Assembly: GCA_038210185.1 (NCBI GenBank)
Contig: JBBQWX010000002.1
Span: 1-64,000 of the forward strand
DNA: 64,000 nt
Direction: 5' to 3'
From: Fodinibacter sp038210185
GTDB taxonomy: Bacteria; Actinomycetota; Actinomycetes; Actinomycetales; Dermatophilaceae
Position 1 is the stretch's first letter, and each line of letters starts with the position of its first letter. This document shows, one piece after another, positions 26,995 to 37,801 of the stretch. The notes beneath the pieces were generated by a model. That model searched no databases. It worked only from the letters and a program-made list of their open reading frames with translations, and had not been told where the DNA came from. Made by a program: the position numbers and the translations under genes.

Positions 26995-27911
26995 GGGGTG
27001 CCCTCGGGCAAGGGTGGCCGCCGCCGCCGGAACAGCGCACGGTCGACGGCACGGGTGAGGGCGTCGTCGGCGGTGATGCCGGTCATGCGCACACCACGCA
27101 CCGTCTCGGAGGCCATCGACCCGGTGGAGTCGCGGATGATGGCCGGCAGGTCGATGACCTCGAGCACCTCCTCGACGATGCCGATGACGTCGATCCGGTC
27201 GATGACGGCGTCGAGGTCGGCGCGCGCCACCACGGCATCCACGTCGAGCCTGGCCGCCACCGCATCCAGGTCGACCCGGTCGAGCACCGCGTCGATGTCC
27301 ACCCGCGCGACCGCCGCGTCGATGTCCACCCGCGCGACCGCCGCGTCGAGGTCGGCCCGCGCCACCACGGCATCCACGTCGAGCCTGGCCGCCACCGCAT
27401 CCAGGTCGACCCGGTCGAGGATGGCCTCGATGTCCACTCGCGTGGTCACCGCATCCAGGTCGACCCGCAAGACCGCACCGTCGAGGTCCGCCCGGGCCAT
27501 CGCCGCATCGAGGTCGACGGTCGAGACGAGCTGGTCCAGGTCGACGTTCTCCTCGACCAGCCGGGTGAGGTCGAGCCGCTCGACGACTGCAGCAACCAGC
27601 GCGGGCACCCAGGCGTCGAGCAGCACCACGGTCCGGCGGCGCAGCTCCCTACGGTCGGCGCCACCCCTGCGGGCCAGGTCGGCGGCGACCGTGGCGGGAT
27701 GCAGACGCGTGGGAAGCAGGGGCGGCCGCCACAGCAGCCGGGTCACCGGCGCGGCCACTCGGTGCACCGTGCGCACCGTGCGCACGGCGACGACCGCGGC
27801 CCCCAACGTCACGCCGGCCACCCCGAGGGCGACGTCGACTGCCAGCCGTGCCTCGGGCCCCAGCTGGGGCGCCGCGACCGGTCGTCCTGACGTCGTCAGC
27901 TCCTTGGACAC
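26991..27911 (-). CDS. Decapeptide-repeat protein, hypothetical
   Basis: A 306-residue protein from a GTG start (VSKELTTSGRPVAAPQLG). The N-terminal part has hydrophobic segments (VDVALGVAGVTLGAAVVAVR). From about residue 120 the chain becomes a run of near-perfect 10-residue repeats with the pattern V-D-L/I-D-A-V-x-x-R-x, for example VDLDAVAARLDVDAVVARAD. About 13 units are present. The last ~45 residues return to ordinary sequence (STGSMASETVRGVRMTGI). The periodic D-x-D-A-V pattern suggests an elongated solenoid or amphipathic structure. No known family is recognised. It leads an operon with the RDD protein (4-nt overlap) and the MFS exporter. Confidence 0.78.
   Translation of the reverse strand: MSKELTTSGRPVAAPQLGPEARLAVDVALGVAGVTLGAAVVAVRTVRTVHRVAAPVTRLLWRPPLLPTRLHPATVAADLARRGGADRRELRRRTVVLLDAWVPALVAAVVERLDLTRLVEENVDLDQLVSTVDLDAAMARADLDGAVLRVDLDAVTTRVDIEAILDRVDLDAVAARLDVDAVVARADLDAAVARVDIDAAVARVDIDAVLDRVDLDAVAARLDVDAVVARADLDAVIDRIDVIGIVEEVLEVIDLPAIIRDSTGSMASETVRGVRMTGITADDALTRAVDRALFRRRRPPLPEGTP
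27208..27419 (-). repeat. 135-bp periodic duplication inside the decapeptide-repeat gene
   Basis: Segments 27208-27284 and 27343-27419 are the same 77 bp with one mismatch, 135 bp (45 codons) apart. The region also contains shorter 30-bp units. High identity at the DNA level points to recent expansion of the repeat. Confidence 0.9.
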
Positions 27912-27994
27912 CCGCGTCCCTGTCTGTCTCGGAGGCCTCCTGTCCCGGCACGGTACCGGTCGCGGGTCCGACGCGTCAGGGGCTGCCAGCAAAC

Positions 27995-28031
27995 AGGCCC
28001 GGGCTCACCCCATGCGGGTGAGCCCGGGCCT
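27995..28031 (-). terminator. Intrinsic terminator after secA
   Basis: Perfect 16-bp arms (27995-28010 aggcccgggctcaccc; 28016-28031) enclose a 5-nt loop, 30 nt past the secA stop. On the minus strand the stem is followed by GTTTG, a weak T tract. A strong GC stem with few Ts is usual in actinobacteria. Confidence 0.85.
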
Positions 28032-28060
28032 CTCGGCTCAGTGCGGCGGCGTGAGCGGCG

Positions 28061-30961
<2,901 letters not shown>

Positions 30962-31138
30962 GAGTGGAACTCCCTTGGGGTGGCTGCATGGCGGTCGCTC
31001 GACCGGACCTGCCTAGGGTAGTCGAGCCCCGAGCGCCGCACGGAACCGACGGTCGGCCGGCAGGGGGGCACTCCACGGGCAACGCGGCACGCGGCGGCCC
31101 GAGTTCCCCACCACCGCGACAGGTGGTTGGGTGGAGGA

Positions 31139-32281
31139 ATGACCGGTTCGCCGTTCCCGGGCTGCGTGCCCGAGCTCACCGACGGGGTGGTGCTGCTGCG
31201 CGCGCACCGCCTCGACGACGCGCAGCGGATCGTCGAACAGTCCAACGACCCGGAGTCGATGCGCTGGACGACCGTGCCGCGCCCCTACGGCCTCGACGAC
31301 GCGCGCGAGTTCCTGGCGACCATCGAGAGCGCGTGGAACAGCCCGGACGGGCTGCGGTACTGGGCGGTCACCGACGCATCGGACCCGCAGGGCCGCTACC
31401 TCGGCACGATCGACCTGCGCCCGCGGGGCGGCGGGGTCGGCGAGGTCGGGTTCGGGCTGCACCCGCAGGGGCGGGGGTCCGGGTTCATGGCGGGCGCGCT
31501 GAGGCTCCTGGCCCGCTGGTGGTTCGGCCAGGGCGGCGTGCGGGTGCACTGGTTGGCCATTCGCGGCAACTTCCCGTCGTGGCGGGTGGCGTGGTCGTGC
31601 GGTTTCACCCAGCACGGCACCACCCCCCAGGTGCACCCCGACCCCGACGACGCCGGGGCCCCGCCGCTGGACGTGTGGCGGGCCAGCCTGGGGGCCGACG
31701 ACGTCCTGGAGCCGCACAGCCCATGGGACGACGTGCCGGTGCTGGAGGTGGCCGAGCACGGTATCCGGCTGCGGCCGTGGCGCGACGGCGACCTCGCCTC
31801 GCTCGACCCGCGCGACCAGCCCGATCACCACATGCCGGCGCGCGGCGTGCTCGACGCCGACACCTTCCCCGAGTGGCTGCTGATCCGTCGCGAGCAGATG
31901 TCGGTCGGCCGCGTCCTCAGCTGGTGCGTCGCCGACGCCACGACGGATGCCGCGCTGGGCGAGGTGCTCGTGTTCGTCACCGAGGGCACCCTCGACGACG
32001 ACACCGCCGAGCTGGGCTACCAGGTGGTGCCCAGCGCTCGGCGCCGCGGTGTGGCGACCACCGGGGCCCGCCGCCTCGTGGCGCACGCCCTCACCCCGCG
32101 CTCCGAGGGCGGGCTGGGGATGCGCCGGCTCGTCGCCCAGACCGCGGACGACAACGTGGCGAGCAACGCGGTGCTCGACCGCCTGGGGTTCACCATCTGG
32201 GGGCAGGAGACCGCGGCCGACGTGCTGCCGGACGGTCGGGCCGTCGACGCCCTGCACTGGGAGCTGCTCCGCGAGGGCTGA
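31139..32281 (+). CDS. Protein with two GNAT acetyltransferase domains
   Basis: A 380-residue protein made of two GNAT folds in tandem, probably N-acetyltransferases acting on an amine or protein terminus with acetyl-CoA. Domain 1 (about 8-170) is RimJ/RimL-like: VLLRAHRLDDAQRIVEQSND, then GEVGFGLHPQGRGSGFMAGA, whose GRGSG is the pyrophosphate-binding loop. Domain 2 (about 195-375) starts IRLRPWRDGDLASL and has LGYQVVPSARRRGVATTGAR with RRRGVA. Both acetyl-CoA loops appear intact. ATG at 31139 is used, though GGAGGA lies very close; a GTG at 31127 is an alternative. It is divergent from secA. Confidence 0.85.
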   Translation: MTGSPFPGCVPELTDGVVLLRAHRLDDAQRIVEQSNDPESMRWTTVPRPYGLDDAREFLATIESAWNSPDGLRYWAVTDASDPQGRYLGTIDLRPRGGGVGEVGFGLHPQGRGSGFMAGALRLLARWWFGQGGVRVHWLAIRGNFPSWRVAWSCGFTQHGTTPQVHPDPDDAGAPPLDVWRASLGADDVLEPHSPWDDVPVLEVAEHGIRLRPWRDGDLASLDPRDQPDHHMPARGVLDADTFPEWLLIRREQMSVGRVLSWCVADATTDAALGEVLVFVTEGTLDDDTAELGYQVVPSARRRGVATTGARRLVAHALTPRSEGGLGMRRLVAQTADDNVASNAVLDRLGFTIWGQETAADVLPDGRAVDALHWELLREG

Positions 32282-32323
32282 GCCGACGGCACCGGCCGGG
32301 CACCCGCCCGGCACCGTCACGGC

Positions 32324-32430
32324 ATCGACCACCGGGTCGACGCTGGGCACGATCGACCACTAGGTCGAAGTTGCCCCGACCAGCGGCAACCGAACCGGGA
32401 CAAGATCGACCTAGTGGTCGATCTTGTCCC
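32324..32430. repeat. Three copies of the dispersed palindromic repeat (site C), one a perfect hairpin
   Basis: Copies lie at 32324-32341 (degenerate), 32351-32368 (GATCGACCACTAGGTCGA) and 32404-32423 (GATCGACC-TAGT-GGTCGATC). The last is the heart of a perfect hairpin at 32397-32430 with 15-bp arms (gggacaagatcgacc) and a 4-nt TAGT loop. It lies between the convergent GNAT and AlkX-like genes and spans the stop codon of the latter, encoding its last residues (WDKIDH). It could serve as a two-way terminator. Confidence 0.9.
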
Positions 32431-33625
32431 AGTTGACCGTTCGGAGGTCGAGCCAGGCCGCCATCAGGGCCAGCTCCTCGTCGAGCTCGCGCCGGTCTAC
32501 GGGGCCGCCCTGCCCCGGTTCCCACGTGCACCGGCGCACCAGCAGCACCCCGGCGCCCCGGTCGGCCTTGAGGTCGAGCCGGGCGACGAGGTGCTCACCG
32601 AGGAGGAACGGCAGCACGTAGTAGCCGTGCACGCGCTGGGCCTGCGGCACGTAGATCTCCAGCCGGAAGTCGAACCCGAAGAGGGCCCGCGTGCGGTCTC
32701 GTTGCCAGATGAGCGAGTCGAACGGCGAGAGCAGGGCCCGCGCCTCGACCCGCCGGGGCCGGCGGGCGTCCCGGTGCAGGTACCCCGGGCGGTGCCAGCC
32801 CTCGACCGTCGCCGGCAGCAGGATGCCGTCGCGCACCAGGCCGGCGATCGCCGGCCGCGCCTGGTCGGGCGAGAGCCGGAAGTAGTCGCGCAGGCACTGC
32901 TCGGACCCCACCCCGTGGGCCCGGGCGGAGATCTCGACGAGCCGTCGAAAGGCCGCTTCCTCGGTCGGTCGGGACGCGGCGTCGAGCGCCTGCTCGCGCA
33001 GGGCCGGAGGAAGCACGCGTGCCGGCAGCGCATAACGACGCTCGAACTGGGGCGTGCGGCCCGAGCTCGACACCTCGCCCGACCAGAACAGGTGCTCGAG
33101 AGCGTTCTTGACGAGCGACCAGTTCCAGCCCCACTCGTCCCGCTGCCGGGGCAGGTCGTGGGCCAGGGCGACCTCGACCTCCCGGCTGGTCAGTGGTCCA
33201 CGTCGAGCGACCTCGTCCAGCACGGCCTCGACCACCCCGGGGTGCTTGCGCGCGACGCTCCGCATGCCGCCCCAGGCGTCGGACCTCGCCCGGCGCATCC
33301 GGAAGTCGAGCAGCGGCCACGTCGACGGCGCGACGAGAGACGCCTCGTGTGCCCAGTACTCCACGACCCGGCGCGGGGCGGCGTCTCGGGCACGGTCGAG
33401 CAGGCGCCGGTCGTAGGGGCCGAGCCGTGAGTAGAACGGCAGGTAGTGGCTGCGCACCACGACGTTGACGCTGTCGATCTGCACGACACCCACGGTGTCG
33501 ACGACGCGCTGGACGTCACGCGTGCCCGGTTCAACCGGTCGTGGTCGCGCGAGGCCCTGGGCCGCGAGGGCGATCCGGCGGGCGGCCCCCGCCGAGAGGT
33601 GCACGCCGACCGGCGCGTCAGTCAT
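32411..33625 (-). CDS. AlkX/YcaQ-type winged-helix DNA glycosylase family protein
   Basis: A 404-residue HTH_42 (YcaQ/AlkZ) family protein. Members unhook interstrand crosslinks and excise bulky alkyl bases. Three winged-helix domains are expected. The catalytic Q-phi-D/Q motif is seen as VVQIDSVNVVVRSHYLPFYS; Q-I-D is the AlkX (YcaQ) form rather than the AlkZ Q-phi-Q form. Other family marks are VEYWAHEASLVAP, the WNWSLVKNALEHLFWSGEV wing and SPFDSLIWQRDRTRALFGF. ATG at 33625 overlaps the stop of the upstream response regulator by 8 nt. The stop codon is inside the palindromic hairpin. Confidence 0.88.
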   Translation of the reverse strand: MTDAPVGVHLSAGAARRIALAAQGLARPRPVEPGTRDVQRVVDTVGVVQIDSVNVVVRSHYLPFYSRLGPYDRRLLDRARDAAPRRVVEYWAHEASLVAPSTWPLLDFRMRRARSDAWGGMRSVARKHPGVVEAVLDEVARRGPLTSREVEVALAHDLPRQRDEWGWNWSLVKNALEHLFWSGEVSSSGRTPQFERRYALPARVLPPALREQALDAASRPTEEAAFRRLVEISARAHGVGSEQCLRDYFRLSPDQARPAIAGLVRDGILLPATVEGWHRPGYLHRDARRPRRVEARALLSPFDSLIWQRDRTRALFGFDFRLEIYVPQAQRVHGYYVLPFLLGEHLVARLDLKADRGAGVLLVRRCTWEPGQGGPVDRRELDEELALMAAWLDLRTVNWDKIDH

Positions 33626-34334
33626 CCGTCGGGAGCAGGTGCTGCTGGTGCGCGTAGACGGCCGCCTCCACCCGCGAGTGCAGCTGCAGCTTCTCGAGGA
33701 TGTTGCGGACGTGGTTCTTGACGGTGTTCTCGGAGATGACGAGCTGGCCGGCGATCTCGCGGTTCGCCCGCCCCCGAGCGACGAGCCGCAGCACCTCGAC
33801 CTCGCGGTCGGTGAGCTGCGGGGCACTCCCGGTGACCGGCTCGGGCTCCTGGCTGAGCCGGGTGAACTCCGCCAGCAGGGTCGCGGCCATGCCCGGCGGG
33901 ATGATCGCCTGGCCGTCGTTGACCCTGCGGATCGCCGCGGCCACCTCCTCGCCGGGCAGGTCCTTGAGCAGGTACCCACTGGCGCCGGCCTTGATCGCCT
34001 CGAACAGGTCGGACTCGTCGTCGGACATGGTCAGCATGAGGATCCGTGTCGACGGGACGACCTCGCGAACGCGGCGGCAGGCCTCGATGCCCCCGAGACC
34101 CGGCATCCGCACGTCCATGAGCACGACGTCCGGCATCACCCTGCTGCACACGTCGACCGCGACCAAGCCGTTGCTCGCCTCGCCGACGACGAGCGCGGAG
34201 CCGTCGAGCTCGACCACCACCTGCATGCCGCGACGATAGAGGTCATGGTCGTCGACGATCACGACACGAATGGGCGACGGCACGTCAGACGGCACGTCAG
34301 CCGGTCCGCCACCGTTCACGTCGTCACCCCTCAC
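33618..34334 (-). CDS. NarL/FixJ-type response regulator
   Basis: A 238-residue two-component regulator. Receiver domain: IRVVIVDDHDLYRRGMQVVV with acidic pair DD, phospho-acceptor Asp in VVLMDVRMPGLGG, Thr in ILMLTMSDDES and Lys in GYLLKDLPGEEV. C-terminal LuxR HTH: LTDREVEVLRLVARGRANRE and SENTVKNHVRNILEKLQLHS. No histidine kinase is adjacent, so it is an orphan in this window. It lies 53 nt after hpf and overlaps the AlkX-like gene, so it may be part of the mtrA-to-hpf transcript. The exact start among N-terminal GTG/ATG codons is uncertain. Confidence 0.92.
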   Translation of the reverse strand: MRGDDVNGGGPADVPSDVPSPIRVVIVDDHDLYRRGMQVVVELDGSALVVGEASNGLVAVDVCSRVMPDVVLMDVRMPGLGGIEACRRVREVVPSTRILMLTMSDDESDLFEAIKAGASGYLLKDLPGEEVAAAIRRVNDGQAIIPPGMAATLLAEFTRLSQEPEPVTGSAPQLTDREVEVLRLVARGRANREIAGQLVISENTVKNHVRNILEKLQLHSRVEAAVYAHQQHLLPTDD

Positions 34335-34387
34335 GTGGCAATCGTGGCAGGTCTCTCAGGCGAAGGTCGGGCACAGTGCGAGATCTC

Positions 34388-35047
34388 TCAGGAAGCGGCA
34401 ATCTCGACACCGGCTCCCTCGGCCCGCTCCTCGCCGTCGGTCGCGGAGCCGTCGAGGTCGAGATGCAGCACGCCGTAGCTCCAGCCGTGGCGGCGGTAGA
34501 CGACGCTGGCGCGGTCGGTGTCGATGTCGTGGAAGAGGTAGAAGTCGTGGCCGACGAGCTCCATCTCGCTCAGTGCGTCGGAGAGCGTCATCGGAGCGGA
34601 GCGGTGCACCTTCTCGCGAACCTCCACCGGGGAGCCGACGAACGGGTCGCCCTCGTCGGCGCCGGGGGTGACCTGGCCACCCTCGTCGGGGGTGACGATG
34701 CGGGCCGTCGCCCTCGCGACGGACTCGGGGGTACGTCGTCCGCGGTGGACCTGTCGCCGGTCCTTCTGGCGCCTGAGCCGCTCCATGAGCTTGTCGATCG
34801 CCAGGTCGAGGGCGGCGTACTTGTCCTCGACGCACGCCTCGGCCCGCACCACGGGCCCCTTGGCGTAACAGGTGATCTCGACCTTGTCACAGACCTCCGC
34901 CTGGCGACGGTTCGGCTCGTGACTCACCAGCACCTCGACCCGCCGGGTGCGCGGCTCGAGCTGGGTGATCTTCTCGAGCTTGTCCTCGATGTGCGCCCGG
35001 AAGCGGTCGGAGACGGTCAGGTGCCGTCCGGTGACGACGATGTCCAC
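34388..35047 (-). CDS. hpf: Ribosome hibernation promoting factor, long form
   Basis: Binds the 30S decoding channel and dimerises 70S ribosomes in stationary phase. The 219-residue long form has the N-terminal S30AE domain (MDIVVTGRHLTVSDRFRAHI, LVSHEPNRRQAEVCDKVEIT, DKYAALDLAIDKLMERLRRQ) and the C-terminal dimerisation domain (MTLSDALSEMELVGHDFYLF, VVYRRHGWSYGVLHLD). GAGGAGGACCACG precedes the ATG. Order comF-hpf is as in mycobacteria. Confidence 0.95.
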   Translation of the reverse strand: MDIVVTGRHLTVSDRFRAHIEDKLEKITQLEPRTRRVEVLVSHEPNRRQAEVCDKVEITCYAKGPVVRAEACVEDKYAALDLAIDKLMERLRRQKDRRQVHRGRRTPESVARATARIVTPDEGGQVTPGADEGDPFVGSPVEVREKVHRSAPMTLSDALSEMELVGHDFYLFHDIDTDRASVVYRRHGWSYGVLHLDLDGSATDGEERAEGAGVEIAAS

Positions 35048-35125
35048 GTGGTCCTCCTCGGTTTGGTGTTCTCGCTGCTCAGTGCCGAACCGGCGTCAGG
35101 GGCACCACCTCCGGAGGATCGGGGC

Positions 35126-35938
35126 TCAGTACCTGACGCTAGTCGGAGGGCCGGTGGCCCACAATAGCGGGGCCGAGGTGTGGCGAGGGGTCGTGGAGCA
35201 CGTGGCCGCGACCACGTGTGCGGCCCCGACGTCGCGCAGCGCACGGGCCCCCTCGATGAGGGTGGCACCGGTCGTGACGACGTCGTCGACGAGCACGCAC
35301 GTGGCGCCACGGACCACCCCGCGCCACGGGGCCCCCACCGCCATCGCCCCCCTCAGGTTGGCGGCACGGGCCGCCCGGTCGAGGTGGGCCTGGTCGGCCA
35401 CGCGGCGAACGTGGACCAGGGCAGGGACCACGGCCAGGCCACCCGTGGCCGGGCGCCCCCCGCCGACGGCCGCGGCAGCCCAGACGGCGAGGCCGAGAAC
35501 CGGGTCGTCGCCCCGGCGCCGCAGCGAGGCCCTCGAGGTCGGGACCGGCACGACGAGCACCTCCTCGCGCAGCCGGAGGCGGCGGCGGAGCACCGGGTCA
35601 CCGGCCACCGCCGCAGCCAGTGCCGTCGCCAGCGCAGCAGCCAGCACCGGTCGGAGGTCGCGACGCCCCTCGTCCTTGTAGGCGGTGACAGCATGCCGCA
35701 GCGCACCCTCGAAGCGGGCGCCGGCCCAGCAGCACGGCATCCCGGGCGGCGCGGGCCGCGGCCCCACGGCATCGGAGGCGACCCCGTACGAGGACCGGCG
35801 CACGGCGTCGGCGCAGGCGCGGCACAACGGCCCCCCGGCACCGTGGCACGCGGCGCACCGTGCCGGCAGCACGAGGTCACCCGCCGCAGCCACCCCGCGC
35901 CGGCTCCTCGCCCACACCGTGCCCAGGACGCCAGCCAT
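35126..35938 (-). CDS. comF: ComF family phosphoribosyltransferase-like protein
   Basis: ComFC-type protein of 270 residues, linked in other bacteria to DNA uptake. The N-terminal zinc site has two CxxC pairs (ARCAACHGAGG and LCRACADAV). The C-terminal phosphoribosyltransferase domain has the PRPP loop CVLVDDVVTTGATLIEGARA and the upstream PVPTSRASLRRRGDDP. ATG at 35938 is chosen; a start at 35962 is possible. Located between lpqB and hpf, as in mycobacteria. No other competence gene is in the window. The 90-bp gap upstream holds two CTGTGGAC motifs (35989, 36018). Confidence 0.93.
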   Translation of the reverse strand: MAGVLGTVWARSRRGVAAAGDLVLPARCAACHGAGGPLCRACADAVRRSSYGVASDAVGPRPAPPGMPCCWAGARFEGALRHAVTAYKDEGRRDLRPVLAAALATALAAAVAGDPVLRRRLRLREEVLVVPVPTSRASLRRRGDDPVLGLAVWAAAAVGGGRPATGGLAVVPALVHVRRVADQAHLDRAARAANLRGAMAVGAPWRGVVRGATCVLVDDVVTTGATLIEGARALRDVGAAHVVAATCSTTPRHTSAPLLWATGPPTSVRY

Positions 35939-36028
35939 GGACACAGGATGACCCGCACCCACGCGTGGACGCCGTGCCCCCTGCCGCGCTGTGGACGAGC
36001 ATCGGGCGCAGGCGGGTCTGTGGACGGC

Positions 36029-37801
36029 TCAGCCGGCGGCGACGGCGAGGTCGGTGGCCTGACCGCTGTCGACCCACTGCGAGCCGGCGCGACTGTGCAG
36101 CCGGCCCGAGGAGGTGACGACCCGCAGGTCGCGCTCCCCGCCGGTGGACGCGATGCCCACGGCTCCGGGGACCGGGGTCAGCCCGCGCACGTTGCCGCCG
36201 ACCGAGACGATGGCCGGCTGCACGGTCTTGCCGTCGATCACCCCGAGAACCGCCAGCGAGCGCTCGTCGAGCCACGCGATGCTGCTCGCCCTGGTCAGGG
36301 AGGCGCCGAGCCGCAACGGGTCGGCCAGCTGCTGCGGCAGGCCGTCACCGGCGCGCACGACGCCGGCGAGGTCCAGCCGCGTGCCCGAGCCGTCGAGCGC
36401 GGTCGAGAGCACCGCGACGCGGTCTCCGTCCGGGGCCACCCGGGCCTCGAGCACCCGCCGGCCGTCGAGCCACTGCGCCTGAACCGCGGTCGCCCTGGCA
36501 CGCGGGTCGGCCGGGCTGGCCGTCAGGTCGACGACCCACAGCCGCGGCGAGGTCGCGCCCTTGCGGCCCACGCCGCCCATCCAGAGGAACCCGCGCCGGT
36601 CGTACGAGGGGTTGCCGACGTCGGTGGCGTCGAGAGGCACCTCGTAGCGGTTGGTGCCGCGCCAGCGCGAGATGCCGTCCCCGTCCGGGTCGACACCGGC
36701 GAGCTCGACCCCGTCGGCCGACAGCGCGAGGCGCGCGAAGGTGCCCAGCACCGGCGGGTAGGTGCTGGAGGTGGCGGGCGGCTGGCGCGGCTCGGCGTCG
36801 CCGAGGGTGCTCGGGTCGAACACCATGACCTCGTCCCCGCGGCGGACCACGGGCCGGGCGAGGGCTGGGGCCGCCGGCGTGGTGAACCCGACCTCGGCGA
36901 GCGTGCCGGCCGAACCGTCGAGACCGGCGAGGTTGACGGGCACGCCACCGACCGACAGCTCGACCCTGCTGACGGCGGGGTCCTGTGTGAGGGTGCTGAC
37001 GAACTGGGCCCACAGGTTCTGCCGGGTGGTCTCCCCCGGGTCGAGCTTGCCCGAGATGAGGTTGACGGTCGCGACACCGGACTCGATCGACACGGCATCC
37101 CCGAGCAGCCTGGCGCCGACCGGCACGGCCGAGGCCGCAGCGCCCTCGAGGTGCGCGGGGAGCTGGACCAGCTGGGCCCGCGCAAGCCGGGTGGCGAGCC
37201 GGTCGACCGGGAACCACCGGGTGTCCGACACCAGGGCGCGTCGGCTGGTGGAGACGTAGTGCACGTCGTAGGGCTGCACCAGGCGGGACACGTCGACGCT
37301 GGGAACCCACCGGCCGAACCACTGGGGGAGCTCGCTGATGCGCCACTGCCCACCGACGGAGGTCAGGCTGAAGTCGGCTGTGACGGTGCTGCCCGGGCGG
37401 GCCGCCGTGTAGCGGCCGTCGGCGTCGATCGTGCCAGCGGCCCGGGCGGCGAGCCGCACGGTCGCCGGGTCGAGCAGCGTCGCCGCCGGAGCGGTGTCGG
37501 CGGACAGCAGGACCAGGCTGCGGTCGGGGTCCCACAGCTCGCTCGTCCTCGTCGTGAGGAAGGCCCGGGCGTTGTCGTACGCGGCGTCGCTGGCCGACCC
37601 CGCCTTCACGAAGCCCCGCACGATGCTCTCCTGCCCGGAGCCCGGGACCGGCCCCGGGGGGACGACCCCCAGGTTCGGCGGGTTGCCGCTGCCGAGGTCG
37701 AGGCCGGGCTCGACCGGCCCCCCGCTGGACAGGCCACCACAGCCGGTGAGCACGAGCGCCAGGAGGACCGCCAGGACTGCCCTGCCCCGGCGGCCGGTCA
37801 C
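36029..37801 (-). CDS. lpqB: Lipoprotein LpqB
   Basis: Membrane-anchored lipoprotein that interacts with the sensor MtrB and tunes MtrAB signalling. The 590-residue chain starts at a GTG with a basic signal peptide and lipobox LALVLTGCGG; the Cys becomes the lipidated N-terminus. The middle GerMN domain includes SVDVSRLVQPYDVHYVSTSR and SIESGVATVNLISGKLDPGE; the C-terminal half is the beta-propeller-like region of the family (for example WLDERSLAVLGVIDGKTVQP). GTGA overlap with mtrB. Confidence 0.95.
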   Translation of the reverse strand: MTGRRGRAVLAVLLALVLTGCGGLSSGGPVEPGLDLGSGNPPNLGVVPPGPVPGSGQESIVRGFVKAGSASDAAYDNARAFLTTRTSELWDPDRSLVLLSADTAPAATLLDPATVRLAARAAGTIDADGRYTAARPGSTVTADFSLTSVGGQWRISELPQWFGRWVPSVDVSRLVQPYDVHYVSTSRRALVSDTRWFPVDRLATRLARAQLVQLPAHLEGAAASAVPVGARLLGDAVSIESGVATVNLISGKLDPGETTRQNLWAQFVSTLTQDPAVSRVELSVGGVPVNLAGLDGSAGTLAEVGFTTPAAPALARPVVRRGDEVMVFDPSTLGDAEPRQPPATSSTYPPVLGTFARLALSADGVELAGVDPDGDGISRWRGTNRYEVPLDATDVGNPSYDRRGFLWMGGVGRKGATSPRLWVVDLTASPADPRARATAVQAQWLDGRRVLEARVAPDGDRVAVLSTALDGSGTRLDLAGVVRAGDGLPQQLADPLRLGASLTRASSIAWLDERSLAVLGVIDGKTVQPAIVSVGGNVRGLTPVPGAVGIASTGGERDLRVVTSSGRLHSRAGSQWVDSGQATDLAVAAG

